A stretch of DNA of 21,417 nt from JACCWM01 sp040393065 (GTDB lineage Bacteria; Myxococcota_A; Bradymonadia; Bradymonadales; Bradymonadaceae), in the NCBI GenBank assembly GCA_040393065.1, contig JBEBUW010000075.1, positions 1-21,417 on the forward strand, given 5' to 3'. Within the stretch, counting starts at the first letter, position 1. The number at the start of each line of letters is the position of its first letter. The position numbers and the translations under genes were made by a program. Under the pieces are notes generated by a model. It had not been told where the DNA came from, did not search any database, and worked only from the letters and a program-made list of their open reading frames with translations. This document shows positions 8,343 through 15,455 of the stretch, one piece after another.

Positions 8343-9709
8343 AAGCGTTGGTTGGACTGCTGGTTGCTCTGGGCCTGTGGGTAACGACTGAAGCGTTTGC
8401 GCAGGAGCAGGTTGGGCAGGCACACGGGGAATCCGCGGCTGGTGAAACGCAGGATGATTGCCCGTGCTACATCGTGGATGCCATCGATATTGTGGGGGCT
8501 TTTCGTACGAAGCATGCGGTGATTGAGCGTGAGCTGACGTTTTCGGCTGGCGAGGTTGTTCGCCAGGCGGAGCTCGAAGAAAGCATGCAGCGGCTTCGGA
8601 ACACCGGCGTGTTTCGGCTTGTGGAGTATGAACTTCTCGAGCCTGTGCTTGAACAACCAGCCGAGGAACTGGCGGCGGCCGGTGCGGAGCGTCGCATTTT
8701 GCGTATTATCATTGATGAACGCTGGACTTTGTTGCCGGCCGGGCGCATTGGTTTTGGCGGCGGTGTCGGACATTTGATGGTGGGCGCGTCGGACGCAAAT
8801 CTTTTCGGGAGGTTGTACGAGGTCGGCGCTCAGTTTTCGCGTACCGGTCCGGCCAATTCATTTGTTTTCTGGTTCACCAATCCGCGTTTTTTGGATCAAC
8901 GTCTGGCGATGACAACCGATGCTGGTCTGTCGAATCGTCACGTGCTGTTTTATGAGCCCGATGGAGAAATCAACGGCGGATTCTTGCAGAGCGCTACCTA
9001 TGCAGACCTGGCATTCGAGAAAGAATGGCGTTGGTGGTGGCGAACGAGCGCGACGTTTGGACTCAGGCAGGACGCGTTTTCTTATACGTTGATATCGGAT
9101 ACGCATCGTGAGCAGCAGGAAGCCGGCAGGGGACTACCGCCGCAGCAGGCTGCGCTGACGTTTGGATTAGCCTCGCGCTGGGGGCGACTGAATCTGGACA
9201 ATTACCGGGTTCATGGCACGCAGTTTCGCCTGGAATGGTTGCAGAATATCAACCTCCCAGAATGGACGGCGCAGTCTGGTCGCCTGAACGCGAGTCTGCT
9301 GTATTTTGTGACGTTGCCGCTGAAAAGTACGCTGGGATTTCGTGTGCAGCTTGGGTTGAGTCGGCATACGGAAGAACATCAGGCGTTTTTCCTGGGCGGG
9401 CTGGAGGCTGTACGAGGATTTCCGAATCAACGTTTTCGGGGCGCGTTCTTCTGGCTGGCGAATGCCGAGTATCGCATCCCCTCCATCGATATGCGCTGGC
9501 TGGCTGTGCAGCATGTGGTGTTCTTTGATGCGTTGGGCATGTCGAATCAGGCTTTTGATATCTGGGGGGTGTCGGCGGCCAGTGTGGGGATAGGTCTGCG
9601 CGTGATGTCGCCCAAGCTCTACGGATTTGTCGGTCGCATCGGTTATGCATTCAATCTTTATGGCGGTGATGGCCCGGGACTGAGTATGGGCGGGGGGCAA
9701 TTCTTTTAA
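8339..9709 (+). CDS. Omp85-superfamily outer-membrane protein with one POTRA domain
   Basis: A 456-residue predicted outer-membrane barrel. Residues 1-21 are a cleavable signal peptide ending in AFA. Residues 42 to about 127 resemble one POTRA domain (IVDAIDIVGAFRTKHAVIER, then RLRNTGVFRLVEYELL). The rest alternates aromatic and small residues as in beta strands, and the barrel carries the family's conserved loop-6 motif as VRGF at 358-361, followed by a strand with NAEYRI. It ends in Phe (GGGQFF), a typical barrel terminus. BamA has five POTRA domains and TamA three, so this is a short, specialised relative; its cargo is unknown. Its ATG overlaps the stop of the sigma-54 activator, which implies coupled translation. 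Confidence 0.85.
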   Translation: MKALVGLLVALGLWVTTEAFAQEQVGQAHGESAAGETQDDCPCYIVDAIDIVGAFRTKHAVIERELTFSAGEVVRQAELEESMQRLRNTGVFRLVEYELLEPVLEQPAEELAAAGAERRILRIIIDERWTLLPAGRIGFGGGVGHLMVGASDANLFGRLYEVGAQFSRTGPANSFVFWFTNPRFLDQRLAMTTDAGLSNRHVLFYEPDGEINGGFLQSATYADLAFEKEWRWWWRTSATFGLRQDAFSYTLISDTHREQQEAGRGLPPQQAALTFGLASRWGRLNLDNYRVHGTQFRLEWLQNINLPEWTAQSGRLNASLLYFVTLPLKSTLGFRVQLGLSRHTEEHQAFFLGGLEAVRGFPNQRFRGAFFWLANAEYRIPSIDMRWLAVQHVVFFDALGMSNQAFDIWGVSAASVGIGLRVMSPKLYGFVGRIGYAFNLYGGDGPGLSMGGGQFF

Positions 9710-9723
9710 GCTGCGGCGGGGGG

Positions 9724-9882
9724 CGGCGGTCCTAAATCGACGATCGCTTTGCTGTTACCCTCGGGACGGCTTGGGAATACGGCGGTCCTAAATCGACGAT
9801 CGCTTTGCCGTTACCCTCGGGACGGCCTATCAGGCCTATCCCTCGGGATAACGGCTTTGCGCTCCTCGATTTATGACTCGCC
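9724..9882. repeat. 47-bp direct repeat plus inverted third copy (REP/MITE-like)
   Basis: Bases 9724-9770 and 9780-9826 are identical except one T/C change, offset by 56 bases. A third copy in opposite orientation lies at 9839-9882; its reverse complement matches the second copy over about 44 bases with small gaps (shared blocks TAAATCGA, GCCGTTA and GGGA). The second and third copies could therefore fold into a long imperfect hairpin with a loop near 9821-9838. It starts 15 bases after the Omp85-gene stop. There is no open frame of note. It resembles repetitive extragenic palindromes or a small non-autonomous element. Confidence 0.75.
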
Positions 9883-9901
9883 GCAGACGTTTGGGTGTGT
9901 C

Positions 9902-9941
9902 GCTGCTGGCGCAGCTTTTGGGCTGCTGGCGCAGCTTTGGG
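9902..9941. repeat. 20-bp tandem duplication
   Basis: Two adjacent 20-base copies (9902-9921, 9922-9941) differ at one base. Each contains GCTGC-TGGC-GCAGC, a small perfect hairpin with a five-base stem. No function can be assigned. Confidence 0.7.
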
Positions 9942-10085
9942 GGGCTGGTGGCGTGGCGATCAGGTTGGAGGGTGATAAACGCTTGTTTTCTTTGAAAATG
10001 AGTGCGGAAGCTGTGCAAAACGCGTTGTTTGGGGGCGAGTATGTGTTGGGAGGGTGAGAAATGCATGGTGGAGGGGATGAGGACA

Positions 10086-10290
10086 CGTTGAGCGGCGGGG
10101 CGGCGGGGTTTTGGCGAGAAATGAGACGTTTATCGTTGGCCTGGCGAGGTCTGGAGAAGAAAAGAGAGGTCTATCATGAGGGGGCCGGGGTTTTGGGGAG
10201 AAAAGAGGCGTTGAGCAGAGGGCCGGGGAGGTTTTGGGAAGAAAAGAGGCGTTTATCAAGAGGAGGGGAGCTGAGCAGGAGAGAAGTACG
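10086..10290. repeat. 41-bp tandem array, possible enhancer (UAS)
   Basis: Five units start at 10086, 10127, 10168, 10209 and 10250, exactly 41 bases apart without indels; the fifth is degraded and a further weak unit may precede at 10045. Each begins with a variant of CGTTTATCA (CGTTGAGCG, CGTTTATCG, GGTCTATCA, CGTTGAGCA, CGTTTATCA), continues through a G-rich middle, and ends near TTTTGGGGAGAAAAGAGG. A similar element appears inverted upstream (TGATAAACGC at 9973-9982). Because 41 is not a multiple of three, a coding repeat is unlikely. The spacing is close to four helical turns, so the units would lie on nearly the same DNA face. The array sits about 90-295 bases upstream of the sigma-54 promoter, where enhancer sites normally lie. 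Confidence 0.75.
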
Positions 10291-10378
10291 GCCAGATATG
10301 GATAAGTTTTGTGCCAGTAGAGAGACAGAATTGTGGGATTCGGGGGTTTTTTACGGTTATTTGCATGAAAAAAGGGGG

Positions 10379-10394
10379 TGGCACGGATTCTGCA
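10379..10394 (+). promoter_or_regulatory. Sigma-54 (-24/-12) promoter of the serpin gene
   Basis: TGGCACGGATTCTGCA matches the consensus TGGCACG-N4-TTGCA at 11 of 12 defined positions. GG (10380-10381) and GC (10392-10393) have the required 10-base separation. Transcription would begin near 10405, leaving a leader of about 60 bases before the serpin ATG. This is the best such match I found in the intergenic DNA of the window, and a sigma-54 activator is encoded 2 kb upstream. Confidence 0.75.
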
Positions 10395-10414
10395 GTTGTC
10401 AGGTAGTTAGGATG

Positions 10415-10431
10415 CGCCACGGGAAGTGGCG
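10415..10431 (+). promoter_or_regulatory. 5' leader hairpin of serpin mRNA
   Basis: CGCCAC (10415-10420) pairs perfectly with GTGGCG (10426-10431) around the loop GGGAA. It would lie about 10 bases from the predicted sigma-54 start, so it may protect the mRNA 5' end. It does not include the ribosome-binding site (GAAAGG, 10455-10460). Confidence 0.45.
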
Positions 10432-10467
10432 GTGGAATGATAAACTTCGATGACGAAAGGATGGAAA

Positions 10468-11775
10468 ATGAAGAGTCACGGATTGATGCGGAATGGATTT
10501 CTGGCGGTGGCGTTGGCGTTTTCGCTGGGCGCCTGTGGGGGAACGGATGATGAGCAACAGGAGCAGAAGGGGCCCGGGGAAGTTTTGACGAGTTCCCTGG
10601 AGCGGAATCTGGCGCCGGCGCCTTCTGCTGCGGCGCGTCAGCAGTTGAGTGCGGATAATCGTGATTTTGCTTTCAATCTGTTCCATGAAATTCGTGAGAA
10701 TGAAGATTCGAATATTTTTTATTCGCCGCATTCGATTTCGATTGCGTTGGCGATGACGTATGCCGGAGCGGGAGGCGAAACGCAGGCGCAGATGGCGGAA
10801 GTGTTGCGTTTTGGGCTGGAGGAGTCCGAGCTTCATACGGCGTTCAATGCGCTGGATCTGGAGCTGGCGCAGCGCTCGAAGGTGGAGGTGGAAAGCGGGG
10901 ATGCTCCGCAGCTGAATGTTGTGAATGCGACCTGGGGACAGCATGATTATCCCTTCCGTATGTCGTATCTTGATACGCTGGCGGTGAATTACGGCGCGGG
11001 TTTGCGTGCGGTTGATTTTCAGAATGCGCCGAATGAGGTTCGAGAAGAGATCAATCAGTGGGTGGAAGATCAGACCAATGATCGGATCAAGGATTTGTTG
11101 CCGGAAGGAAGTATTGATTCGAGTACGGCGCTGGTGTTGACGAATGCGATTTATTTTCTGGCCGGGTGGGAAAACGAGTTTCCTAAGTCTGCAACGGTCG
11201 ATGCGCCGTTTGTGCGGCATGATGGTAGCGAGGTGACGGTCGATTTGATGCATAACAACGGAAGTTTCTTGCACTATCTGGGAGATGAAACGCTGGCTGT
11301 TTCGCTTCCGTATGTGGGTGGGGAGCTGGCGTTTATCGCGTTGATGCCAACTGATGCGGCGGATTATGATGCTTGGGAGGCGGGTCTGAATCGTGAGCGA
11401 TTTGATGCGGTGATCGAAGGTATGACGGTTGCGAGCGGGCAGATTGCGCTGCCTCGGTTTAAGTTTGAAGGCGAGTATGATGCAAAGGCGTTGTTTGAAT
11501 CGATGGGATGGACGAATTTTGCAGATCTGAGCCGGATGGTTGAGGGCGGCAGCTCGGGGCTTGAAATAACCGCGATTTTGCACAAGAGCTTTATCGCGCT
11601 GGATGAGGAAGGTACGGAAGCGGCCGCGGCCACGGCGGTTGTCGTGGGCGAGACTGCAGGACCTATTGATTCCTTCGAAATGAAGTTTGATCGGCCGTTT
11701 GCGTATGTGATTTATGACAAGCCGACCGATACGATTCTGTTCCTGGGACGTGTGAGCGATCCGACGGCGGAGTAA
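10468..11775 (+). CDS. Serpin-family protease inhibitor, lipoprotein
   Basis: A 435-residue predicted lipoprotein with the serpin fold. Residues 1-22 are a signal peptide with lipobox LGAC (Cys23), placing the inhibitor on the cell surface or in the periplasm. Serpin signatures include IFYSPHSISIALAMTYAGAG near 83-102, NDRIKDLLPEG, LTNAIYFLAGWENEF, and the C-terminal FDRPFAYVIYD. The hinge EEGTEAAAAT (380-389) matches the consensus of inhibitory serpins (P17 to P8), so this one probably forms covalent traps with proteases. Compared with antitrypsin, the loop is about three residues longer, and the cleavage site cannot be fixed; it lies in the VVVGETAGPIDSF stretch. The start at 10468 has GAAAGG seven bases upstream; the in-frame ATG at 10450 has no such site. 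The gene appears monocistronic. Confidence 0.95.
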   Translation: MKSHGLMRNGFLAVALAFSLGACGGTDDEQQEQKGPGEVLTSSLERNLAPAPSAAARQQLSADNRDFAFNLFHEIRENEDSNIFYSPHSISIALAMTYAGAGGETQAQMAEVLRFGLEESELHTAFNALDLELAQRSKVEVESGDAPQLNVVNATWGQHDYPFRMSYLDTLAVNYGAGLRAVDFQNAPNEVREEINQWVEDQTNDRIKDLLPEGSIDSSTALVLTNAIYFLAGWENEFPKSATVDAPFVRHDGSEVTVDLMHNNGSFLHYLGDETLAVSLPYVGGELAFIALMPTDAADYDAWEAGLNRERFDAVIEGMTVASGQIALPRFKFEGEYDAKALFESMGWTNFADLSRMVEGGSSGLEITAILHKSFIALDEEGTEAAAATAVVVGETAGPIDSFEMKFDRPFAYVIYDKPTDTILFLGRVSDPTAE

Positions 11776-11794
11776 TCTGTTTTGGTTTGAGTGG

Positions 11795-11847
11795 GCCCCA
11801 ATTTCCGTCCGGCATGTAGAGCCGGGCGGAAATTGGGGCGTTTTTTG
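11795..11847 (+). terminator. Rho-independent terminator of the serpin gene
   Basis: A 19-bp stem (11795-11813 with 11821-11839; one G-T pair) closes a seven-base loop and is followed by GTTTTTTG. It begins 19 bases after the serpin stop. Stem and T-tract are both strong on the plus strand. The minus-strand catalase gene ends at 11879, and its transcript meets no equivalent T-tract here. Confidence 0.92.
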
Positions 11848-11878
11848 TTGGTGCGGTGGTGGATTTGGCGAGCCAAGA

Positions 11879-13387
11879 TCAGGATTCGCCCATGCCTTCG
11901 GCGGGTTTGGCCGCGCGGCCGGCGTGAACTTTTTGTTCAATCATGGCGCCGACTTCGGGGTCGATGTTTTTCCAGTATTGGAAGGCGCGGGAGAGGACGG
12001 GTTCGCGAACGCCGCCAAGGAGACTGCCGGCGACTTGTTCGACGAGTCTGGCGCGCTGCGCGTTATCGAAGACTTTGCGGACGAGAATTCCGGGTTGGGT
12101 GAAGTCGTCATCCTGGGGGCGTAGGGTGTAGGCGCTGCGGACCATTTCGCCGTCGGCTTCCCAGCCGTCGTCAACGGTGCCGGTTTCGTCGGCCCAGGGG
12201 CGGTTGCCGCTGTTGGGGACGTAGACCGGGGCGTTGCCGGTGTGGTGGTAGGTCATGTGGCCGTCGAACATGTAGGTATTGACGGAGACTTTGGGCTGGT
12301 TGACGGGGAGTTGGTGGAAGTTCGCGCCGATGCGATTTCGCTGGGCGTCGTTGTAGGCGAAAGCGCGGCCAAGCAGCATTTTGTCGGGCGAGAGTCCGAT
12401 GCCGGGAACGGTATTTCCGGGTGAGAACGCGGCTTGCTCGATCTGGGCAAAGAAGTTTTCCGGGTTTTTGTTGAGGAGCATCTTGCCGACTTTGATCAAC
12501 GGATAGTCGGCGTGCGGCCAGGTTTTGGTGAGATCGAAGGGGTTGATCGGGTAGGATTTGGCATCTTCGTAGGGCATGACCTGGACGTAGAGCGTCCAGG
12601 AGGGGAATTCACCGCGTTCGATGGCTTCGAAAAGGTCGCGGCGGTGGAAGTCGGCGTCGGAACCGGCCATGGCGGCGGCTTCCTGGTTGGTAAAGAATTT
12701 CATGCCCTGGTCGGTGTGGAAGTGGTATTTGATCCAGAACTTTTCGCCGCTTTTGTTGATCCACATGTAGGTATGGGAGCCGTAGCCGTTCATGTTTCGC
12801 CAGGTGCGGGGCAGGCCGCGGTCGCCCATAAGGTAGGTGACCTGGTGGGCGCTTTCGGGGTTGTTGGTCCAGAAGTCCCATTGCATGTGGTTGTCGCGCA
12901 GGCCGGAGTCGGGGAGGCGTTTCTGGCTGCGGATGAAGTGGGGGAATTTCATCGGGTCGCGCACGAAAAAGATCGGGGTGTTGTTGCCGACCAGATCGTA
13001 GTTGCCTTCGGTGGTATAGAATTTCAGGGAGAATCCGCGCACGTCGCGCCAGGTGTCGGGGCTGCCCATTTCGCCGGCAACGGTGGAGAATCTGGCGAGC
13101 ATTTCGGTGGTGATGCCTTTTTGGAAGAGGGCGGCTTTGGTGTAGGCGGAGACGTCTTCGGTGGTTTCGAATACGCCGAAAGCGCCGGCTCCTTTGGCGT
13201 GCGGCTGACGTTCGGGCACTTTTTCGCGGTTGAAATGTGCCATTTGTTCGAGGAAATGGACGTCGTGGAGCAGGATGGGGCCATCGGGGCCGAGGGTGAG
13301 CGAGTTGCGGTCGCTCATCGCGGGGGCGCCTGAACCGGTTGTAGAGTTGCCGGGACGGGGTTCTTTGTGCTTGTCGTTCTTGTTCAT
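11879..13387 (-). CDS. Monofunctional heme catalase
   Basis: A 502-residue catalase that converts hydrogen peroxide to water and oxygen using heme. The length fits small-subunit (clade 3-type) catalases. Distal-site His63 lies in QPHAKGAGAFGVFE and Asn136 in GNNTP, spaced 73 residues apart as in the family. The heme-ligating Tyr345 lies in RAFAYNDAQRNRIG, followed by QLPVN. No C-terminal flavodoxin-like extension is present. No signal peptide is seen, so it is likely cytoplasmic. The frame stays open upstream to 14281, but that extension runs through the TatT gene in another frame and is Arg/Pro-rich nonsense; the ATG at 13387 has AGGAG upstream and matches family starts. Its leader carries an unusual dyad (13394-13461). 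Confidence 0.96.
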   Translation of the reverse strand: MNKNDKHKEPRPGNSTTGSGAPAMSDRNSLTLGPDGPILLHDVHFLEQMAHFNREKVPERQPHAKGAGAFGVFETTEDVSAYTKAALFQKGITTEMLARFSTVAGEMGSPDTWRDVRGFSLKFYTTEGNYDLVGNNTPIFFVRDPMKFPHFIRSQKRLPDSGLRDNHMQWDFWTNNPESAHQVTYLMGDRGLPRTWRNMNGYGSHTYMWINKSGEKFWIKYHFHTDQGMKFFTNQEAAAMAGSDADFHRRDLFEAIERGEFPSWTLYVQVMPYEDAKSYPINPFDLTKTWPHADYPLIKVGKMLLNKNPENFFAQIEQAAFSPGNTVPGIGLSPDKMLLGRAFAYNDAQRNRIGANFHQLPVNQPKVSVNTYMFDGHMTYHHTGNAPVYVPNSGNRPWADETGTVDDGWEADGEMVRSAYTLRPQDDDFTQPGILVRKVFDNAQRARLVEQVAGSLLGGVREPVLSRAFQYWKNIDPEVGAMIEQKVHAGRAAKPAEGMGES

Positions 13388-13393
13388 GGGAGG

Positions 13394-13461
13394 CTCCTGG
13401 TCAGGATTGTGGGGGTAAGAAAGTACGAAATGTTGAACACGCTTTTTCGTAAGACCAGGAG
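13394..13461 (-). promoter_or_regulatory. Catalase leader dyad that could sequester the ribosome-binding site
   Basis: In the catalase transcript, CUCCUGGUC (13461 to 13453) is perfectly complementary to GACCAGGAG (13402 to 13394), and the latter contains the AGGAG used by the catalase start. Inside this 9-bp stem lies a second one, UACGAAA (13451-13445) with UUUCGUA (13430-13424), whose loop includes the palindrome TGTTCAACA (13439-13431). The same symmetry at DNA level could instead be a repressor or activator operator. Either reading is inference; the complementarity is seen directly. Confidence 0.5.
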
Positions 13462-13506
13462 ATTCTTGCGATTTCTTTTTTGAGTGTTGGGCCAGGTCGT
13501 TGGGGC

Positions 13507-14463
13507 TCAGGGGGCTGGTGTGGCGGTATTGCGGAGGCGGCGGGCTTTTTCTTGTTCGAGGGTGTTTTCGGGTTCGAGTTCGGGGAGGATATCGGCCGGT
13601 GTATTGAGAACGAAGTCGATTTGTTCGTTGAAAAGGGTGGGGTTGTTGGTGAATTTGGCCAGGTACTGGGCGGTGAGGACGTGGGTGGCGAAGTAGTTGG
13701 GGGCGATGCGCAGGCTTTGCGCGAAGGCGGCCTGACTTTGTTCGGGGTCGTTGCCGAAGGGGAGTGTGACCCAGTAGACGCCGAGGTAGCGGTAGGCGGC
13801 GCCGTAGAAATAGTCGGGTTGGGTGGCGATGATGAAATCCATGGTGGCTTTGACGTCGTCTTTTCTGGCGAGTCGGGTGGCGATGCCTTCGATGAGGGCC
13901 CAGTTGCCGAGGTTGGCGCTGTACCAGTAGAGGGCAGGGATTGCGGCGCGGTTGGCGGTGGAAACCGCTTCTTGCCAGGGCTGGCCGGCGGTGATTTTTT
14001 CGACGAATGCGGGGTCGCGCAGGGTCAGGGCGGTTTCGGCGGCGGCGATGCCGTTTTCGTAGGCGGCTTTCATGTCGGGGTGGTTGGCTTCTTCGTCGGT
14101 GCCGCTCAGGCGGATATGGCTGTCGGCTAAGAAGTAGAAGGCGCGTGCGATTTTTTCGTAGATTTCGGCGCGTGCTGCGGCTTGATCGGCCAGGGTGATG
14201 CCGGGCGTGGCATGGGTGAGGGCGTCTTGCCAGTGGGCGATGGCGGCTTCGAGTTGGATGCGGTCGAGGCGTTGTTGCCAAGCTTCATCGGCGACTTGCA
14301 GGGCTTTGTGGAATGCCGGGGATGTGTCGTTTTCGGCCAGGGTTTCGGGAGTCGTGGTGGGAGACTGTTGTGTGGTTGTGGCGCAACCGGCGGTGAAGGA
14401 TGTGAGCAGGGCGAGGAGGGTGGTCAGGCAGCGGATGCGAAGGTTTTGGGGGAAGGGTTTCAT
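13507..14463 (-). CDS. TatT-family (TRAP transporter T-component) lipoprotein
   Basis: A 318-residue lipoprotein: signal peptide with lipobox TAGC (Cys27), a short Thr/Gln-rich linker, then an alpha-helical TPR-like body. It recalls the TatT family, known from Treponema pallidum Tp0956, where a trimeric lipoprotein partners a TRAP substrate-binding protein. Supporting stretches are AAIPALYWYSANLGNWA, then DYFYGAAYRYLGVYWVTLPF, GNDPEQSQAAFAQSLRIAPN and FATHVLTAQYLAKF, which follow the family order. No TRAP permease or TatP-like gene is in the window, so its partner is elsewhere or it acts alone. The TTG at 14484 is a possible longer start; ATG 14463 is preferred because GGAG stands eight bases upstream. 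It is read in the same direction as the catalase gene, 119 bases upstream of it. Confidence 0.75.
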   Translation of the reverse strand: MKPFPQNLRIRCLTTLLALLTSFTAGCATTTQQSPTTTPETLAENDTSPAFHKALQVADEAWQQRLDRIQLEAAIAHWQDALTHATPGITLADQAAARAEIYEKIARAFYFLADSHIRLSGTDEEANHPDMKAAYENGIAAAETALTLRDPAFVEKITAGQPWQEAVSTANRAAIPALYWYSANLGNWALIEGIATRLARKDDVKATMDFIIATQPDYFYGAAYRYLGVYWVTLPFGNDPEQSQAAFAQSLRIAPNYFATHVLTAQYLAKFTNNPTLFNEQIDFVLNTPADILPELEPENTLEQEKARRLRNTATPAP

Positions 14464-14611
14464 GGGCCAGACTCCGGGATGCAAGAAAATCGTGGGAAGT
14501 AATGATTGGGCACTTTAGTGGATGGTGTAGATGGCGTAAAGGTAGAGCGTTGGTGAAGTTGTGTTGTGTATGTGGTGGCATTTGAGGAGTTTGGAGCGTG
14601 GTGAGGGATTG

Positions 14612-15403
14612 ATGTCAGGACTCTGGGAGCAGGTCTGGTTGTGGTTGCTGGGCAGCGGGGTGGTGCTGGGGAAAAAGCTGGTGGGTTTTGTGCTCATCAT
14701 GGCGGTGGGCTTTTTGCTGGCGCGGCTGGCGTCGCGTACGGTTCGGCTGGCGCTTGAGAAGTCGCACTTGAAGCCGTCGCCGTTATTTATACGGTTTTCG
14801 ACCAATGTGACGGGCCGTGGGCTGATGTTGATCGCGGTGATCGTGGGGCTGGGAGTTTTGGGCGTGGATACCGGAGCGCTGATTGCGGGGCTTGGTGTTT
14901 CGGGGCTGGTGTTGGGGTTTGCGTTGAAGGATACGCTGTCGAATTTTGCGGCGGGCGGGATGATCTTGTTGTACCAGCCTTTTGATATCGGGCACTCGAT
15001 TGAGGTGAGTGGTGTGGCGGGTGTGGTGAAAGATCTGACGTTGGTGACGACGGTGCTGCATACGGCGGATAATCGCGTCATCATGATTCCGAACTCAAAG
15101 GTGTGGGGCAATAACATTGTGAATGTATCGCTGATGGCGACGCGGCGGATTGATTTGACGATCGGCGTGGCTTCGAAGGCGGATGTCGATGAGGTGGTTG
15201 CCTTGTTCGAGTCGGTTTTGCGTGCGCATGCGAAGGTTTTGAAAAGTCCGGCGGCGGAGGTTTCGTTGAGGGGTTTGTCGGGGAGTTCGATGAGCTTTCT
15301 TTTGAGTGCCTGGGTGCGTGCAGATGAGTTTGAGTCGGTGCGTGCGGAGCTATTGCGGACGATTAAATATCGTCTGGAAGAGGCGCAGATTGCGGCGGCT
15401 TGA
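14612..15403 (+). CDS. Small-conductance mechanosensitive channel, MscS family
   Basis: A 263-residue inner-membrane channel, close to the size of E. coli MscS (286), that would release solutes on osmotic downshock. Two hydrophobic helices occupy about 17-40 and 70-85. The pore helix follows at about 88-115 with the small-residue pattern ALIAGLGVSGLVLGFALKD, then LSNFAAGGMILLYQPFDIG, the MscS signature. The cytoplasmic beta domain is recognisable by VSGVAGVVKDLTLVTTVLHT and IMIPNSKVWGNNIVN. The start at 14612 is supported by GAGGG upstream; earlier in-frame starts (14561, 14570) would add residues without a ribosome-binding site. It stands divergent from the TatT-like gene. Confidence 0.93.
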   Translation: MSGLWEQVWLWLLGSGVVLGKKLVGFVLIMAVGFLLARLASRTVRLALEKSHLKPSPLFIRFSTNVTGRGLMLIAVIVGLGVLGVDTGALIAGLGVSGLVLGFALKDTLSNFAAGGMILLYQPFDIGHSIEVSGVAGVVKDLTLVTTVLHTADNRVIMIPNSKVWGNNIVNVSLMATRRIDLTIGVASKADVDEVVALFESVLRAHAKVLKSPAAEVSLRGLSGSSMSFLLSAWVRADEFESVRAELLRTIKYRLEEAQIAAA

Positions 15404-15455
15404 ACGGAGTTCATAAAAAATCGGGCGAATTGCAGGCAACAAATCCTTAAAAACA

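Noticed and set aside
9749..10057. Plus-strand 102-codon frame after the Omp85 gene
   Set aside because: It reads through the direct and inverted repeats and the 20-bp tandem; no domain is seen.
10086..10290. CRISPR array
   Set aside because: Units are contiguous and degenerate over their whole length, without constant repeats and unique spacers, and no cas gene is present.
10061..10453. Plus-strand 130-codon reading frame across the 41-bp array
   Set aside because: It is Arg/Gly-rich with no domain. The repeat period of 41 shifts frame in every unit, and the frame runs through the sigma-54 promoter into the serpin leader.
13388..14281. N-terminal extension of catalase by 298 codons
   Set aside because: The extension is Arg/Pro/His-rich, overlaps the TatT-like gene in another frame, and the catalase already has a proper start with AGGAG.
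14561..14611. Longer start for the MscS gene
   Set aside because: It adds 17 residues with no ribosome-binding site; GAGGG precedes 14612.
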